Of a DNA stretch of 64,000 nucleotides, positions 1 through 7,732 are shown piece after piece. Source of the stretch: Pokkaliibacter sp046614695 (GTDB taxonomy: Bacteria > Pseudomonadota > Gammaproteobacteria > Pseudomonadales > Balneatricaceae); the NCBI RefSeq assembly GCF_046614695.1, contig NZ_JBKKHQ010000001.1:124001-188000 (forward strand), given 5' to 3'. Both the position numbers and the translations under genes were made by a program. Position 1 is the stretch's first letter. Every line of letters starts with the position of its first letter. The notes under the pieces were generated by a model. It saw only the letters and a list, made by a program, of their open reading frames with translations. It was not told the origin of the DNA and ran no database searches.

Positions 1-221
1 ATGACTTGCCGCACCAGGCTGTAGCCGAAGTCTGCGGCTTCCTCCCGACTGGTAAAGGCGAAATCCCCGGAGCCTGCCTCGGGCAGGCCTTCAATAAAAA
101 CAATGACCTGATTAAAGCCGCTTTGATTGTGAGCGCGTTTGGCGATGACCTGATACTGCTTGCCGTTATAGATGCCACTGCTGAGCGTGACCCCTGAACC
201 TGCGATATCTCGACGCATCAT
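1..221 (-). CDS. Partial unknown protein running off the left edge
   Basis: The minus strand has an open frame of 73 codons from paired ATG codons at 221 and 218 to the window edge, with no stop. The visible start reads MMRRDIAGSGVTLSSGIYNG and the rest is a plausible mixed protein sequence with acidic, aromatic and glycine residues. I do not recognise the family. Upstream in this frame a TAG stop lies near 260. A different frame over roughly 222-345 encodes a hydrophobic, signal-peptide-like stretch (FAIILLSVALPSG) that ends at a TGA overlapping the paired ATGs. The gene may therefore really begin with that exported segment and be broken by a frameshift. No convincing ribosome binding site precedes the ATGs. 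Confidence 0.45.
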   Translation of the reverse strand, partial: MMRRDIAGSGVTLSSGIYNGKQYQVIAKRAHNQSGFNQVIVFIEGLPEAGSGDFAFTSREEAADFGYSLVRQV

Positions 222-685
222 GCCCCCGGAATATGATGTCTGCGGGATGGTGGCGTTGCGCTATCGAAAGGTCCTGAAGGCAGTGCCACTGACAGCAGGA
301 TGATGGCAAACAAAGAAGTCGGTTTGATGAACAGGATTCTTTTTCAACGCTCAAACCAGTGTCATAAAACTGACTTCGAACACAGGCACTATAAGCCCGT
401 GTCCAGCAGGCCGCTCACCATGCCGGTCTGGACAGCACAAAGCGTTACGGTAATGGAACAGGCAAATACCCTGCTGTAACGTCCGCAGCCAAGCTGCAGC
501 TGATCTGGCTTTATGCCCCGAAGATCGCCGGAAGGAGTTACCGGTATCGCTCTCATTTCCCTGAGAGCACTCATTCAGTTGGCGAGCCGTTAATGCTGGC
601 CAACGGGATACCTCAAAAGGTGGTTTTTATTGCCATAGCCCTCATTCGAGGGCTCTTTTTTCCTGGGTATTGTCCGCGGCAGTCT
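222..685. other. Gene-poor stretch of about 460 bases
   Basis: Nothing between the left-edge gene and the small membrane protein gene resembles a protein. The only frames are short and of odd composition. The part nearest the left gene carries the signal-peptide-like out-of-frame segment. The middle, about 380-636, is non-coding on inspection and runs into a strong plus-strand terminator at 637-661 although no plus-strand gene precedes it. That leaves room for a small RNA or a decayed gene. A weak -10-like TATAAG lies near 391. Confidence 0.5.
637..661 (+). terminator. Rho-independent terminator with no gene ahead of it
   Basis: AGCCCTC (637-643), loop ATTC, GAGGGCT (648-654), then CTTTTTT. 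This is a perfect 7-bp stem with a U-run on the plus strand. No plus-strand coding sequence lies upstream, so it may end a non-coding transcript. Confidence 0.7.
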
Positions 686-1183
686 TCAGTGTACGTTGGC
701 GCCCTTCCTATAAATTTTCCAGCATTGCACTGCAAAACCGATCACAAAGAGTACTGCCCATAGCATCAGAAAATGCACCACGATGGGCGATTGCGGGCCT
801 TGTGCCAGCGGTGCTGAGGGTGGAAGACGGCTCAGGGTTTCATTGGTGGCCGGCACCAGAGACAGTAAATAGCTGAAAGACAGTGCAAAGGTGGTGAGAT
901 ACGGGCGCCCTCTTCCCAGCCAGCCCAGTTTGGGAGTCACCAGACTGGCAAGTGCAATCACCATGATCACCAGGCTCACGACATGAGCGATATTGAAGCC
1001 ACCTGAACTGGAAATCAGTAGCGCCGTCAGTGCCGAGAGGCAGATTCCGCCCACATACAGCTTGCCGGAAAGTCGCGTTGTCAGGATGGCGCCGTAGCGG
1101 GCAAAGCCATAGAGCCCGGCAAAAAAGGGCACCAGACTCACCAGCGTATGAACGTAGCCTATGGCTGAGATGGGATGTGGCAT
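686..1183 (-). CDS. Small four-helix membrane protein
   Basis: 165 residues with about four hydrophobic segments, near residues 10-30, 40-60, 68-88 and 135-155. An arginine/glycine-rich loop separates the third from the last segments. I do not recognise a characterised family; it resembles small uncharacterised inner-membrane proteins. The ATG has a good ribosome binding site (AGGAG, 7 bases upstream). The TetR gene just upstream runs the same way, and both genes carry the same 14-base motif (CTACTAGTTGGTAG) ahead of them, so TetR probably represses this gene. The substrate is unknown. A role in response to a small hydrophobic compound would be a guess from the usual partners of TetR regulators. 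Confidence 0.75.
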   Translation of the reverse strand: MPHPISAIGYVHTLVSLVPFFAGLYGFARYGAILTTRLSGKLYVGGICLSALTALLISSSGGFNIAHVVSLVIMVIALASLVTPKLGWLGRGRPYLTTFALSFSYLLSLVPATNETLSRLPPSAPLAQGPQSPIVVHFLMLWAVLFVIGFAVQCWKIYRKGANVH

Positions 1184-1240
1184 TAAGAGACTCCTTTATT
1201 CGCTAATAACTGGTCTGGGATCGTGGGTTTTTCAATTAAC

Positions 1241-1254
1241 CTACTAGTTGGTAG
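1241..1254. promoter_or_regulatory. Candidate TetR operator, copy 1
   Basis: CTACTAGTTGGTAG, an imperfect palindrome with CTAC/GTAG arms, lies between the TetR gene and the membrane protein gene. A -35-like TTGAAA on the minus strand follows it closely. The identical 14-mer occurs at 1939-1952 upstream of the TetR gene itself. Assignment to this TetR is an inference from position and repetition. Confidence 0.65.
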
Positions 1255-1315
1255 GGTTGTGGTGCTTAAAAAAGGGAGCTCACAGCTCCGCTTCTTAATC
1301 TGCCTTATGTTCTGC

Positions 1316-1900
1316 TTAGTGAATCAGCAGTCGTGCCAGATAACGCTGGGTCAGCTGGCGAAACATCGTTGGATCACCTGAGCTTCGTGCAGCCAGCATG
1401 GCGCCGTGAACGCTGGACATCAGTGCATAGGCTTCAAGTCTGGCATCCTCAAAGGGATGAAAAATGCCCTTCTCAACGCCTTCTTGCAGCAAGGTGGCAA
1501 GCCACTCGGTAAGGTCCTGAAAATGCCCGCGAACTTCGCTGGCGATGGTTTCTGGCAACCCCGGCAGCTCGGCGGCGAGTAAGGCACAAATGCAAAAGCT
1601 GGAGATGCCATTCTCAATACAGTTCGTCCAAAAGCCAAAGTAGCCGCCTAAGCGTTCCACCGGGTGGCTGAACTCACCGCTCAGGAAGGTGAACGCCTGT
1701 TTTGCTTCTTGCCGGTAAAGGCTGACACAGGTCGCTACCAGATGTTCTTTACTGGGAAAATGGTGATGAATACTGGCCTTGCTGATGCCGACCTGTGCGG
1801 CAATATCGGCGTAGCTGAAGCTGTTATAACCCCCAAGACTCAGCAGCGAGCGAGTGAAATCGGCAATTTCCAATGCCTTGGGGGACAGTTCTTGTGTCAT
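1316..1900 (-). CDS. TetR-family transcriptional regulator
   Basis: 194 residues. The N-terminal helix-turn-helix is clear: FSYADIAAQVGISKASIHHH near residues 24-43, followed by FPSKEHLV, the standard TetR pattern. The C-terminal ligand domain is TetR_C-like and has cysteines (SFCICAL) near residue 100. The regulator probably represses itself and the membrane protein gene downstream, since the same 14-base motif precedes both. The inducing ligand cannot be read from the sequence. Length is normal for the family. Confidence 0.9.
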   Translation of the reverse strand: MTQELSPKALEIADFTRSLLSLGGYNSFSYADIAAQVGISKASIHHHFPSKEHLVATCVSLYRQEAKQAFTFLSGEFSHPVERLGGYFGFWTNCIENGISSFCICALLAAELPGLPETIASEVRGHFQDLTEWLATLLQEGVEKGIFHPFEDARLEAYALMSSVHGAMLAARSSGDPTMFRQLTQRYLARLLIH

Positions 1901-1938
1901 GGGTATCCGTCAGCCTGTATTCCAGAATGAAAAGTAAT

Positions 1939-1952
1939 CTACTAGTTGGTAG
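1939..1952. promoter_or_regulatory. Candidate TetR operator, copy 2
   Basis: An exact second copy of CTACTAGTTGGTAG, about 40 bases upstream of the TetR start codon. An identical 14-mer at two promoters about 700 bases apart is strong evidence of a shared operator. Autoregulation is the usual TetR arrangement. Confidence 0.65.
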
Positions 1953-2105
1953 GTTGGTGCGTCAATCGCTCTTTTCAGAAACGCGCAACTATCCTTAATG
2001 GCTTCTGACCGGCTTGTTAACAGCTGCCACGGTGATGGATTCATCTTCCCTCTGTGGTAACGGCTGCTATGATGCGCGGCAGATTCCGCCTTGAGAGACA
2101 TTACT

Positions 2106-3314
2106 GTGACCATTCAGCGTTGCGACATTTTCTGTACGGTCATCGATAACTTCGGTGATATCGGTGTCTGCTGGCGTCTTGCCCGTCAGTTGCAGCATGA
2201 GCAGCAAATCGCGGTACGTCTGTTTGTGGATGAGCTGGCCGCGCTGAAGATGATCTGTCCGCAAGCGCTTATCACTGGGCAGCAGTGGCTTGAGGGCATT
2301 GAGGTCTACCGCTGGCAACCACAAAGCCCGGAGTCAACGCAGCCTGATGCTGACCATTGCGCTGCGGATTTCAGCGCACACGCCCTGCCCGATCTGGTGA
2401 TTGAGTCTTTCGCGTGCGAGCTGCCTGTGCGTTACATCCAGGCAATGGTCGAAGCCGCAGCGGCGGGCCGTGCGCCCAAGTGGCTGAATCTGGAATATCT
2501 GGCGCTGGAAGACTGGGCGGATGACTGTCATGGCTTACGTTCCGTGCATCCGGCCAATGGCCTCGCCAAGCATTTCTATTTCCCGGGGTTTAGTCCTAAA
2601 ACCGGCGGGTTACTGTGTGAGAGCACGCTTTTTGCGGCGCGTGACCAGTGGCAGGCGAGCCCCGCCCAGCGTGATGGTTTGCTCAGCCAACTTGGTGTCG
2701 ATAGCCTTGGCTTTTCAGGTGCCGAATCCCCTTTGCTGGTGTCCCTGTTTGCTTATCCCAATACTGCCGTGGATGCACTTTTACAGGCGTTCGGCAGCTA
2801 CTCGCGCCCTGTGCTTTGTCTTGTTCCGGAAGGGAAAATACTGCCACAGGTGGCCGCTTTCTTTGGCCATACGTCACTGAAGCAAGGTGACTCCGTGTGC
2901 CTGGGGAATCTGACGGTGCAGGTGCTGCCTTTTATGGAGCAGCGGGATTACGATGCGCTGCTCTGGAGTTGTGATCTGAATCTGGTGCGCGGTGAGGATT
3001 CCTTTGTGCGAGCACAATGGGCAGGTCAGCCGCTTATCTGGCATATCTATCCGCAGGAAGAATCCGCTCATCTGGTCAAGCTGGATGCCTTTCTTGCGCG
3101 CTATCTTGCCGCATTGCCGCAACCGCTGGCTGAGCAAGTCAACGCCAGCTGGCAGGCGTGGAACCGCCCGGAATTAGCCGCGCCGCAGTGGCATCGCTTA
3201 CTCGATGCCTTGCCTGAATGGCGGGCACAGAGCCGACGCTGGGCCGCCGCGCTGTATGAGCAGGGTGATCTTGTCGCCAAAATGCGGCAATTTTTAGCCA
3301 AATGCGAAGAATAA
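2106..3314 (+). CDS. earP: EF-P arginine rhamnosyltransferase EarP
   Basis: 402 residues. EarP is a GT-B glycosyltransferase that transfers L-rhamnose from dTDP-rhamnose to Arg32 of elongation factor P. The N-terminal signature DNFGDIGVCWRLARQL near residue 15 contains the family's conserved aspartates. The C-terminal motif RGEDSFVRAQWAGQP near residue 295 is the nucleotide-sugar site. efp follows on the same strand about 90 bases later and its product has the matching Arg32. I chose the GTG at 2106 because GAGAGA lies 7 bases upstream; a TTG at 2091 has no binding site. The dTDP-rhamnose synthesis genes are not in this window. Confidence 0.95.
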   Translation: MTIQRCDIFCTVIDNFGDIGVCWRLARQLQHEQQIAVRLFVDELAALKMICPQALITGQQWLEGIEVYRWQPQSPESTQPDADHCAADFSAHALPDLVIESFACELPVRYIQAMVEAAAAGRAPKWLNLEYLALEDWADDCHGLRSVHPANGLAKHFYFPGFSPKTGGLLCESTLFAARDQWQASPAQRDGLLSQLGVDSLGFSGAESPLLVSLFAYPNTAVDALLQAFGSYSRPVLCLVPEGKILPQVAAFFGHTSLKQGDSVCLGNLTVQVLPFMEQRDYDALLWSCDLNLVRGEDSFVRAQWAGQPLIWHIYPQEESAHLVKLDAFLARYLAALPQPLAEQVNASWQAWNRPELAAPQWHRLLDALPEWRAQSRRWAAALYEQGDLVAKMRQFLAKCEE

Positions 3315-3328
3315 TCCGCCCTTTCCTC

Positions 3329-3356
3329 TTTGCGATTTCGCAAAATCGGCTATAGT
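3329..3356 (+). promoter_or_regulatory. efp promoter overlapped by a palindrome
   Basis: TTTGCGATTTCGCAAA (3329-3344) is a perfect 7-bp inverted repeat with a 2-base centre. It overlaps a -35-like TTGCGA and is followed by a -10-like TATAGT at 3351-3356 (spacing 15, short). The palindrome sits where a repressor or activator would bind. Which protein does so is unknown. Confidence 0.45.
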
Positions 3357-3405
3357 GTCGGCCACTATTTACGCCCTTAATTTTTCACCTTTTTGAGTTT
3401 CGCTC

Positions 3406-3972
3406 ATGAAAACAGCACAAGAGTTACGCCAGGGTCAGGTTATCAGCATCAGCGGTTCTCCCTGGGTTATCCAGAAAGCCGAATTTAACAAGTCTGGCCG
3501 TAACGCCGCCGTTGTTAAAATGAAACTGAAAAACCTGCTGTCCGGTATCGGTACTGAGACCGTTTACAAGGCGGACGACAAGTTCGAAGACATCATCCTG
3601 GACCGCAAAGAAGTGACCTACTCCTACTTCGCTGATCCACTGTATGTGTTCATGGACGAGAACTATGAACAGTACGAGATCGAAAAAGACGATCTGGGCG
3701 ATGTGATGATGTATCTCGAAGACGGCATGACCGATGTGTGCGAAGCCGTATTCTACGAAGGCAAAGTTATCTCCGTGACCCTGCCTACCAGCATCGAGCG
3801 TGTGATTGCCTACACTGAGCCTTCAGTTCGTGGCGACACCTCCGGTAAAGTCATGAAGCCTGCGCGTCTGAACAACGGCACCGAGCTGATGGTTTCTGCG
3901 TTCTGCGAAATTGGTGATGGCATCGTGATCGACACCCGCACCAACGAATACAAATCCCGCGTTAAGGCTTAA
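3406..3972 (+). CDS. efp: Elongation factor P, Arg32 type
   Basis: 188 residues, full length. EF-P binds between the P and E sites of the ribosome and helps form peptide bonds at consecutive prolines. Domain I has the modification loop KSGRNAAVVK, where the tip residue is Arg32. Lysine occupies this place in EF-P modified by EpmA. Arg32 is the rhamnosylated type found in Pseudomonas and Neisseria, and fits the earP gene just upstream. The C-terminal OB domain has the usual DTRTNEYKSR ending. A strong terminator follows the stop codon. Confidence 0.98.
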   Translation: MKTAQELRQGQVISISGSPWVIQKAEFNKSGRNAAVVKMKLKNLLSGIGTETVYKADDKFEDIILDRKEVTYSYFADPLYVFMDENYEQYEIEKDDLGDVMMYLEDGMTDVCEAVFYEGKVISVTLPTSIERVIAYTEPSVRGDTSGKVMKPARLNNGTELMVSAFCEIGDGIVIDTRTNEYKSRVKA

Positions 3973-3993
3973 TTCAGCCTGACGTGAGAAAGC

Positions 3994-4017
3994 AAAAAGC
4001 CCCTGATGGGGCTTTTT
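3994..4017 (+). terminator. efp terminator
   Basis: AAAAAGCCCC, loop TGAT, GGGGCTTTTT. A perfect stem with a U-run just past the efp stop codon. The A-run on the other side would also let it act for the convergent rhlE gene. Confidence 0.9.
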
Positions 4018-4062
4018 GTGTTTTAAGGCGCTGGGTTGAAAGCTTTGGGTTTTAGCCCGTGC

Positions 4063-5409
4063 TTACTTCTTCTTGGGCTTACGACGGCGGCGATCCGGAT
4101 TGGAGCTTTTGCCATCGTCGAGGTGGTCAATAAAGCGCAGCTTGCGCACCGGCTTTTCACCCGGTTTGACCAGGGCCTGACCACTGCCCGGAATGGTTTT
4201 CTTCTTCGGTTTTTTCGGTTTCTTGATAATCTGACCGCCCAGTGCGGTTTCCGGCAGCCGATGCTCTGGTGCAAAGCCAGGCTCATCGCGGCGCTCAATC
4301 AAATGACCAATCAGCGTTTCAATGGCGGCTAATTGCTGGACTTCATCGGCGCTGACCAGCGACACCGCGGCGCCTTCCTTGCCCTTGCGACCACTTCGGC
4401 CAATGCGGTGAACATAGTCTTCAGCGTTGATCGGCAGCTCAAAGTTGATGACCAACGGCAGCTCTTCGACATCCAGCCCGCGCGCGGCCACATCGGTGGC
4501 GACCAGAATCTGGGTCTCACGTTTTTTAAACGCCTGCATGGCACTCATGCGATTACCCTGGGTTTTATCACCGTGAATAGCGCCGACATTAAAGCCTTGT
4601 TCACCCAGTAGGCTTTCCAGTTCATCCACGCTTTTGCGGGTTTTAACGAAGATCAGCAATTGCGCTGCGGCATCATGCTCAACGTGACGGCGGATCAGGG
4701 TTTGCAGTAGCTCAACCTTACGCTTCTTATCAACGGCAATCAGTGACTGACTCAGGGTGTCTGCCGTGCTGTTGGGCGCCGCGATTTCGATGCGCGCCGG
4801 ATCACGCAGAATAACGCCAGCCATGGCTTTGACGCGCTCGGAGAAAGTGGCTGAGAACAGTAAGGTCTGGCGGCGACGTGGCAGCGCACAAAACAGCACA
4901 TCCAGCTCATCGGCAAAACCGAGGTCGAGCATGCGATCAGCTTCATCCAGCACCAGATATTCCAGCTGATCGAACTGCAAGGCGTTGCTGCGGTAGAGAT
5001 CCAGCAGGCGACCGGGCGTTGCCACCAGAATATCGGCGCCCTTTCGCATCGCCATCATCTGCGGGTTGATGCTGACACCACCGTAAACGGCGTAGCTTCG
5101 CAGGTTAAGGTTGCTGCTGTAGCGCTGCACGGCCTGCAAAATCTGCTCGGCCAGCTCACGGGTCGGGGCCAGAATCAGCGCCCGAACGCCATTACTGCGG
5201 GTTTTGCCGCCGCTGGAGAGCTTTTGCAGCAGCGGCAAGGTAAAGCCTGCGGTTTTACCGGTACCGGTTTGCGCACCGGCAATCAGGTCGCGGCCCTTGA
5301 GAATGACAGGAATGGCCTGAGCCTGAACGGGAGTGGCTTCCTGATAATTCAGGGCATCAAGGGTGGAAAGTAATTCGGGGATCAGACCCAGTTCGCTAAA
5401 GCCGCTCAT
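4063..5409 (-). CDS. rhlE: DEAD-box RNA helicase RhlE
   Basis: 448 residues. ATP-dependent RNA helicase that remodels RNA in ribosome assembly or mRNA decay. Visible motifs in order: Q motif ATPVQAQAIP, motif I AQTGTGKT, PTREL, DEAD in VLDEADRML, SAT in LLFSATF, and the C-terminal HRIGRSGRKG motif near residue 340. A basic lysine/arginine tail (residues about 395-448, ending RRRRKPKKK) follows, as is usual for RhlE. It is monocistronic and convergent with efp. RhlE versus a close paralogue is the only uncertainty. Confidence 0.92.
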   Translation of the reverse strand: MSGFSELGLIPELLSTLDALNYQEATPVQAQAIPVILKGRDLIAGAQTGTGKTAGFTLPLLQKLSSGGKTRSNGVRALILAPTRELAEQILQAVQRYSSNLNLRSYAVYGGVSINPQMMAMRKGADILVATPGRLLDLYRSNALQFDQLEYLVLDEADRMLDLGFADELDVLFCALPRRRQTLLFSATFSERVKAMAGVILRDPARIEIAAPNSTADTLSQSLIAVDKKRKVELLQTLIRRHVEHDAAAQLLIFVKTRKSVDELESLLGEQGFNVGAIHGDKTQGNRMSAMQAFKKRETQILVATDVAARGLDVEELPLVINFELPINAEDYVHRIGRSGRKGKEGAAVSLVSADEVQQLAAIETLIGHLIERRDEPGFAPEHRLPETALGGQIIKKPKKPKKKTIPGSGQALVKPGEKPVRKLRFIDHLDDGKSSNPDRRRRKPKKK

Positions 5410-5798
5410 GGCAATTCCGTTCTCTGTGACGATACCGGTGCAATACCGGGGAAATAGCCGCGCAGTATAGCGGAAAAGGCTGCCTTTGCGGTGCTTGTCA
5501 TATCAGGATAAGGAGTTTGATATGAGCGTGCGCCCGGTCGCGTGCATCGGGGCAAGTGAAGGACGGATTTGAATTTGCATAAAAAAACAGCGACAGCTTC
5601 TGCGTCAACCTGTCAGGAGAGAGGTCGGCAGAAGTGTCGCTGAAAAAACACGATGAAGGACAAACCCATAGCCTTAACAGCAGCAAGCCCTGAGGTTGGA
5701 GTTAGCCTGCAGTGTTAATGCTGGGTTGCACGTGTTAACGCCGTGTCACAACCAGCCTCCATCGCGTTTTATCGGGGTTGAGCCATAGTGGCTCAGGA
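5410..5798. other. Intergenic region between rhlE and the oadA-like gene
   Basis: About 390 bases without a convincing gene. It holds the promoter side of rhlE near 5410-5500 and a large hairpin at 5588-5642. The remaining frames are short and carry no recognisable protein features. Confidence 0.6.
5588..5642 (-). terminator. Long hairpin with U-run, probable terminator of the oadA-like gene
   Basis: CAGCGACAGCTTCTGC (5588-5603) pairs with GCAGAAGTGTCGCTG (5628-5642), 15 base pairs with one bulged base. Read on the minus strand the stem is followed by GTTTTTTT. It lies about 155 bases past the oadA-like stop codon, which is far for a simple terminator. The arms are unusually long and the loop is 24 bases. 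Confidence 0.65.
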
Positions 5799-7568
5799 TT
5801 AGTTGAGGTTAAGGAGAGGCTGTCCGACTTTGACGGCATCGCCCTGCTTCACCTGCAGGTCTGCGACCTTGCCCGCGCGAGTGGCACGCACTTCGGTTTC
5901 CATTTTCATGGCTTCGAGGGTCATTAACAGCTCGCCTTCTTCCACGCTCTGCCCTTCGCTGACGGCGACCTTCCAGACATTACCGGAGAGTGGCGCAGTA
6001 ACGGCATTGGCGTTTCTGGCTGGAGCTGCCTTTTTCCGCCCTGCCGGCGCAATACCGGAGACATCGCCACCGCTGACCTCGACCATGTATTCCTGACCAT
6101 TAACGCTGACGGTATAGACCTCGGTGTCCGCATCGACGGGGGCGGGTTTGGCCAGCACATCACTGGCCGATGGCATGGGCTCGAAGGCTTCGCTGTTACC
6201 ACGATTGGCGAGGAACTTAAGGCCGACCTGCGGGAAGAGTGCATAGGTAAGAACGTCATCCACGCGATTGTCGCCGCTGGCCAATGTCAGGTTCTTATCC
6301 GCTGCAATGCTGCTGAGCTCTTCGCTCAGCTGCTCAAACTCAGGCGCAATCAGGTCCGCAGGGCGGCAAGTAATGGCTTCACCGCCATTCAATACCCGTG
6401 ACTGGAGTTCGGTATTGAAAGGTGCCGGTGCTGCGCCGTATTCGCCCTTGAGGATTGCCTGCACTTCCTTGGAGATGCTCTTGTAGCGCTCACCCATCAG
6501 CACGTTAATCACGGACTGGGTGCCGACAATCTGCGAGGTCGGCGTGACCAGCGGAATCAGCCCCAGGTCTTCACGCACGCGAGGGATTTCCGCCAGAACT
6601 TCATCAAACTTGTCGGCTGCGCCCTGCTCCTTGAGCTGGTTTTCCATGTTGGTCAGCATGCCGCCAGGCACCTGTGCAATCAGGATACGGGAATCGGTGC
6701 CACGCAGTGAGCCTTCGAATTTCGCGTACTTTTTGCGTACCTCACGGAAGTAGGCCGCGATAGGCTCAAGCAGCTCCAGCCGCAGGCCGGTATCGCGCTT
6801 TGAGCCCTGCAGGGCCGCAACAACAGTTTCGGTGGCGGTATGGCCATAGGTCATGGACATGGAGGAGATGGACGCATCCACCCGGTCAATTCCGGCTTCG
6901 ATGGCTTTCAGAAGCGTCATATCCGCAAGGCCGGAGGTGGCGTGGGATTGCAGCTGCACTTCCAGATCCGTTTGTGCCTTCAGGCGGGATACCAGCTCAA
7001 AGGCATCATAAGGCGTCAAAATGCCGGACATGTCTTTGATGCAGAGAGAATCCGCGCCCATGTCTTCGAGCATTTTGGCGTAAGCAACCCAGTTATCCAG
7101 GGTATGCACCGGGCTGGTGGTATAGGACATGGTGCCCTGGGCGTGCTTGCCGGTTTCCTTGACGGCACGAATGGCGGATTCGAGATTACGCGGATCATTC
7201 ATCGCATCGAAAATACGGAATACATCAACGCCATTGATGGCGGCACGCTCCACGAATTTCGCCACGACATCATCGGCATAGTGGCGATAACCCAGCAGGT
7301 TTTGCCCACGAAGCAGCATCTGCTGTCGGGTATGGGGCATGGCTTTTTTCAGCTCGCGAATACGCTCCCACGGGTCTTCGCCGATGTAACGAATGCAGCT
7401 GTCAAAGGTAGCGCCGCCCCAGCTTTCCATGGACCAGTAGCCAATCTGGTCGAGCTTTTCGGCGATGGGCAGCATGTCTTCAAGGCGCATGCGGGTCGCC
7501 AGCAGAGACTGATGACCGTCGCGCAGCACCAGTTCGGTAATGCCAAGTGGCTGGTTGATTGTGTTCAT
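5799..7568 (-). CDS. oadA: Biotin-dependent carboxyltransferase, oxaloacetate decarboxylase alpha / pyruvate carboxylase B type
   Basis: 589 residues. The N-terminal half is the carboxyltransferase barrel: ELVLRDGHQS near residue 12, WGGATFD near 51, CIKDMSG near 175 and QSHATSG near 207, the last with metal-ligand histidine. A PYC/OADA domain follows. The C-terminal biotinyl domain has the EAMKMET lysine near residue 552. The family either transfers CO2 between oxaloacetate/pyruvate and biotin for a sodium pump (OadA) or pairs with PycA as pyruvate carboxylase B. No biotin carboxylase or OadB gene lies beside it, so the choice is open. A mini OadG-like frame sits 30 bases upstream and favours the Oad reading. 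Confidence 0.88.
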   Translation of the reverse strand: MNTINQPLGITELVLRDGHQSLLATRMRLEDMLPIAEKLDQIGYWSMESWGGATFDSCIRYIGEDPWERIRELKKAMPHTRQQMLLRGQNLLGYRHYADDVVAKFVERAAINGVDVFRIFDAMNDPRNLESAIRAVKETGKHAQGTMSYTTSPVHTLDNWVAYAKMLEDMGADSLCIKDMSGILTPYDAFELVSRLKAQTDLEVQLQSHATSGLADMTLLKAIEAGIDRVDASISSMSMTYGHTATETVVAALQGSKRDTGLRLELLEPIAAYFREVRKKYAKFEGSLRGTDSRILIAQVPGGMLTNMENQLKEQGAADKFDEVLAEIPRVREDLGLIPLVTPTSQIVGTQSVINVLMGERYKSISKEVQAILKGEYGAAPAPFNTELQSRVLNGGEAITCRPADLIAPEFEQLSEELSSIAADKNLTLASGDNRVDDVLTYALFPQVGLKFLANRGNSEAFEPMPSASDVLAKPAPVDADTEVYTVSVNGQEYMVEVSGGDVSGIAPAGRKKAAPARNANAVTAPLSGNVWKVAVSEGQSVEEGELLMTLEAMKMETEVRATRAGKVADLQVKQGDAVKVGQPLLNLN

Positions 7569-7598
7569 GATGAAACCCTTGTTGATCTGCGAAATGGC

Positions 7599-7700
7599 CT
7601 AGCGCGACCGGTATTTTTTGATCGCCGCAGTAATGATGGCGATAAGCTCATCGGCACTGGGTGCGGCCTGAGCCTGTGCTGAAGCAGATGGCTGACGCAT
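7599..7700 (-). CDS. 33-residue OadG-like mini-protein
   Basis: A 34-codon frame with ATG at 7700 and a GGAGA ribosome binding site about 7 bases upstream. It ends in PSADELIAIITAAIKKYRSR. This ending resembles the C-terminal tail of sodium-pump decarboxylase gamma subunits (OadG), which run alanine/proline-rich linker, acidic helix, AI-x-x-x-(R/H)R. The N-terminal membrane helix of OadG is absent; only a short alanine-rich lead remains. It lies 30 bases ahead of the OadA-like gene, the place OadG normally takes. It may be a genuine minimal assembly peptide or a remnant. The homology call rests on pattern alone. Confidence 0.55.
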   Translation of the reverse strand: MRQPSASAQAQAAPSADELIAIITAAIKKYRSR

Positions 7701-7732
7701 GGTGTTCTCTCCGTCGGCGGCCTTTTCGGACT

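Noticed and set aside
380..661. 6S RNA, tmRNA, RNase P RNA, GlmZ-type or riboswitch identity for the gene-poor region
   Set aside because: By-eye comparison with the consensus of these RNAs and with the FMN, TPP and glycine riboswitches showed no matching conserved core, so no name is given.
6840..7682. 280-residue plus-strand frame inside oadA
   Set aside because: It is an antisense shadow of the well-conserved carboxyltransferase gene, with no recognisable family and low-complexity His/Gly/Arg-rich composition.
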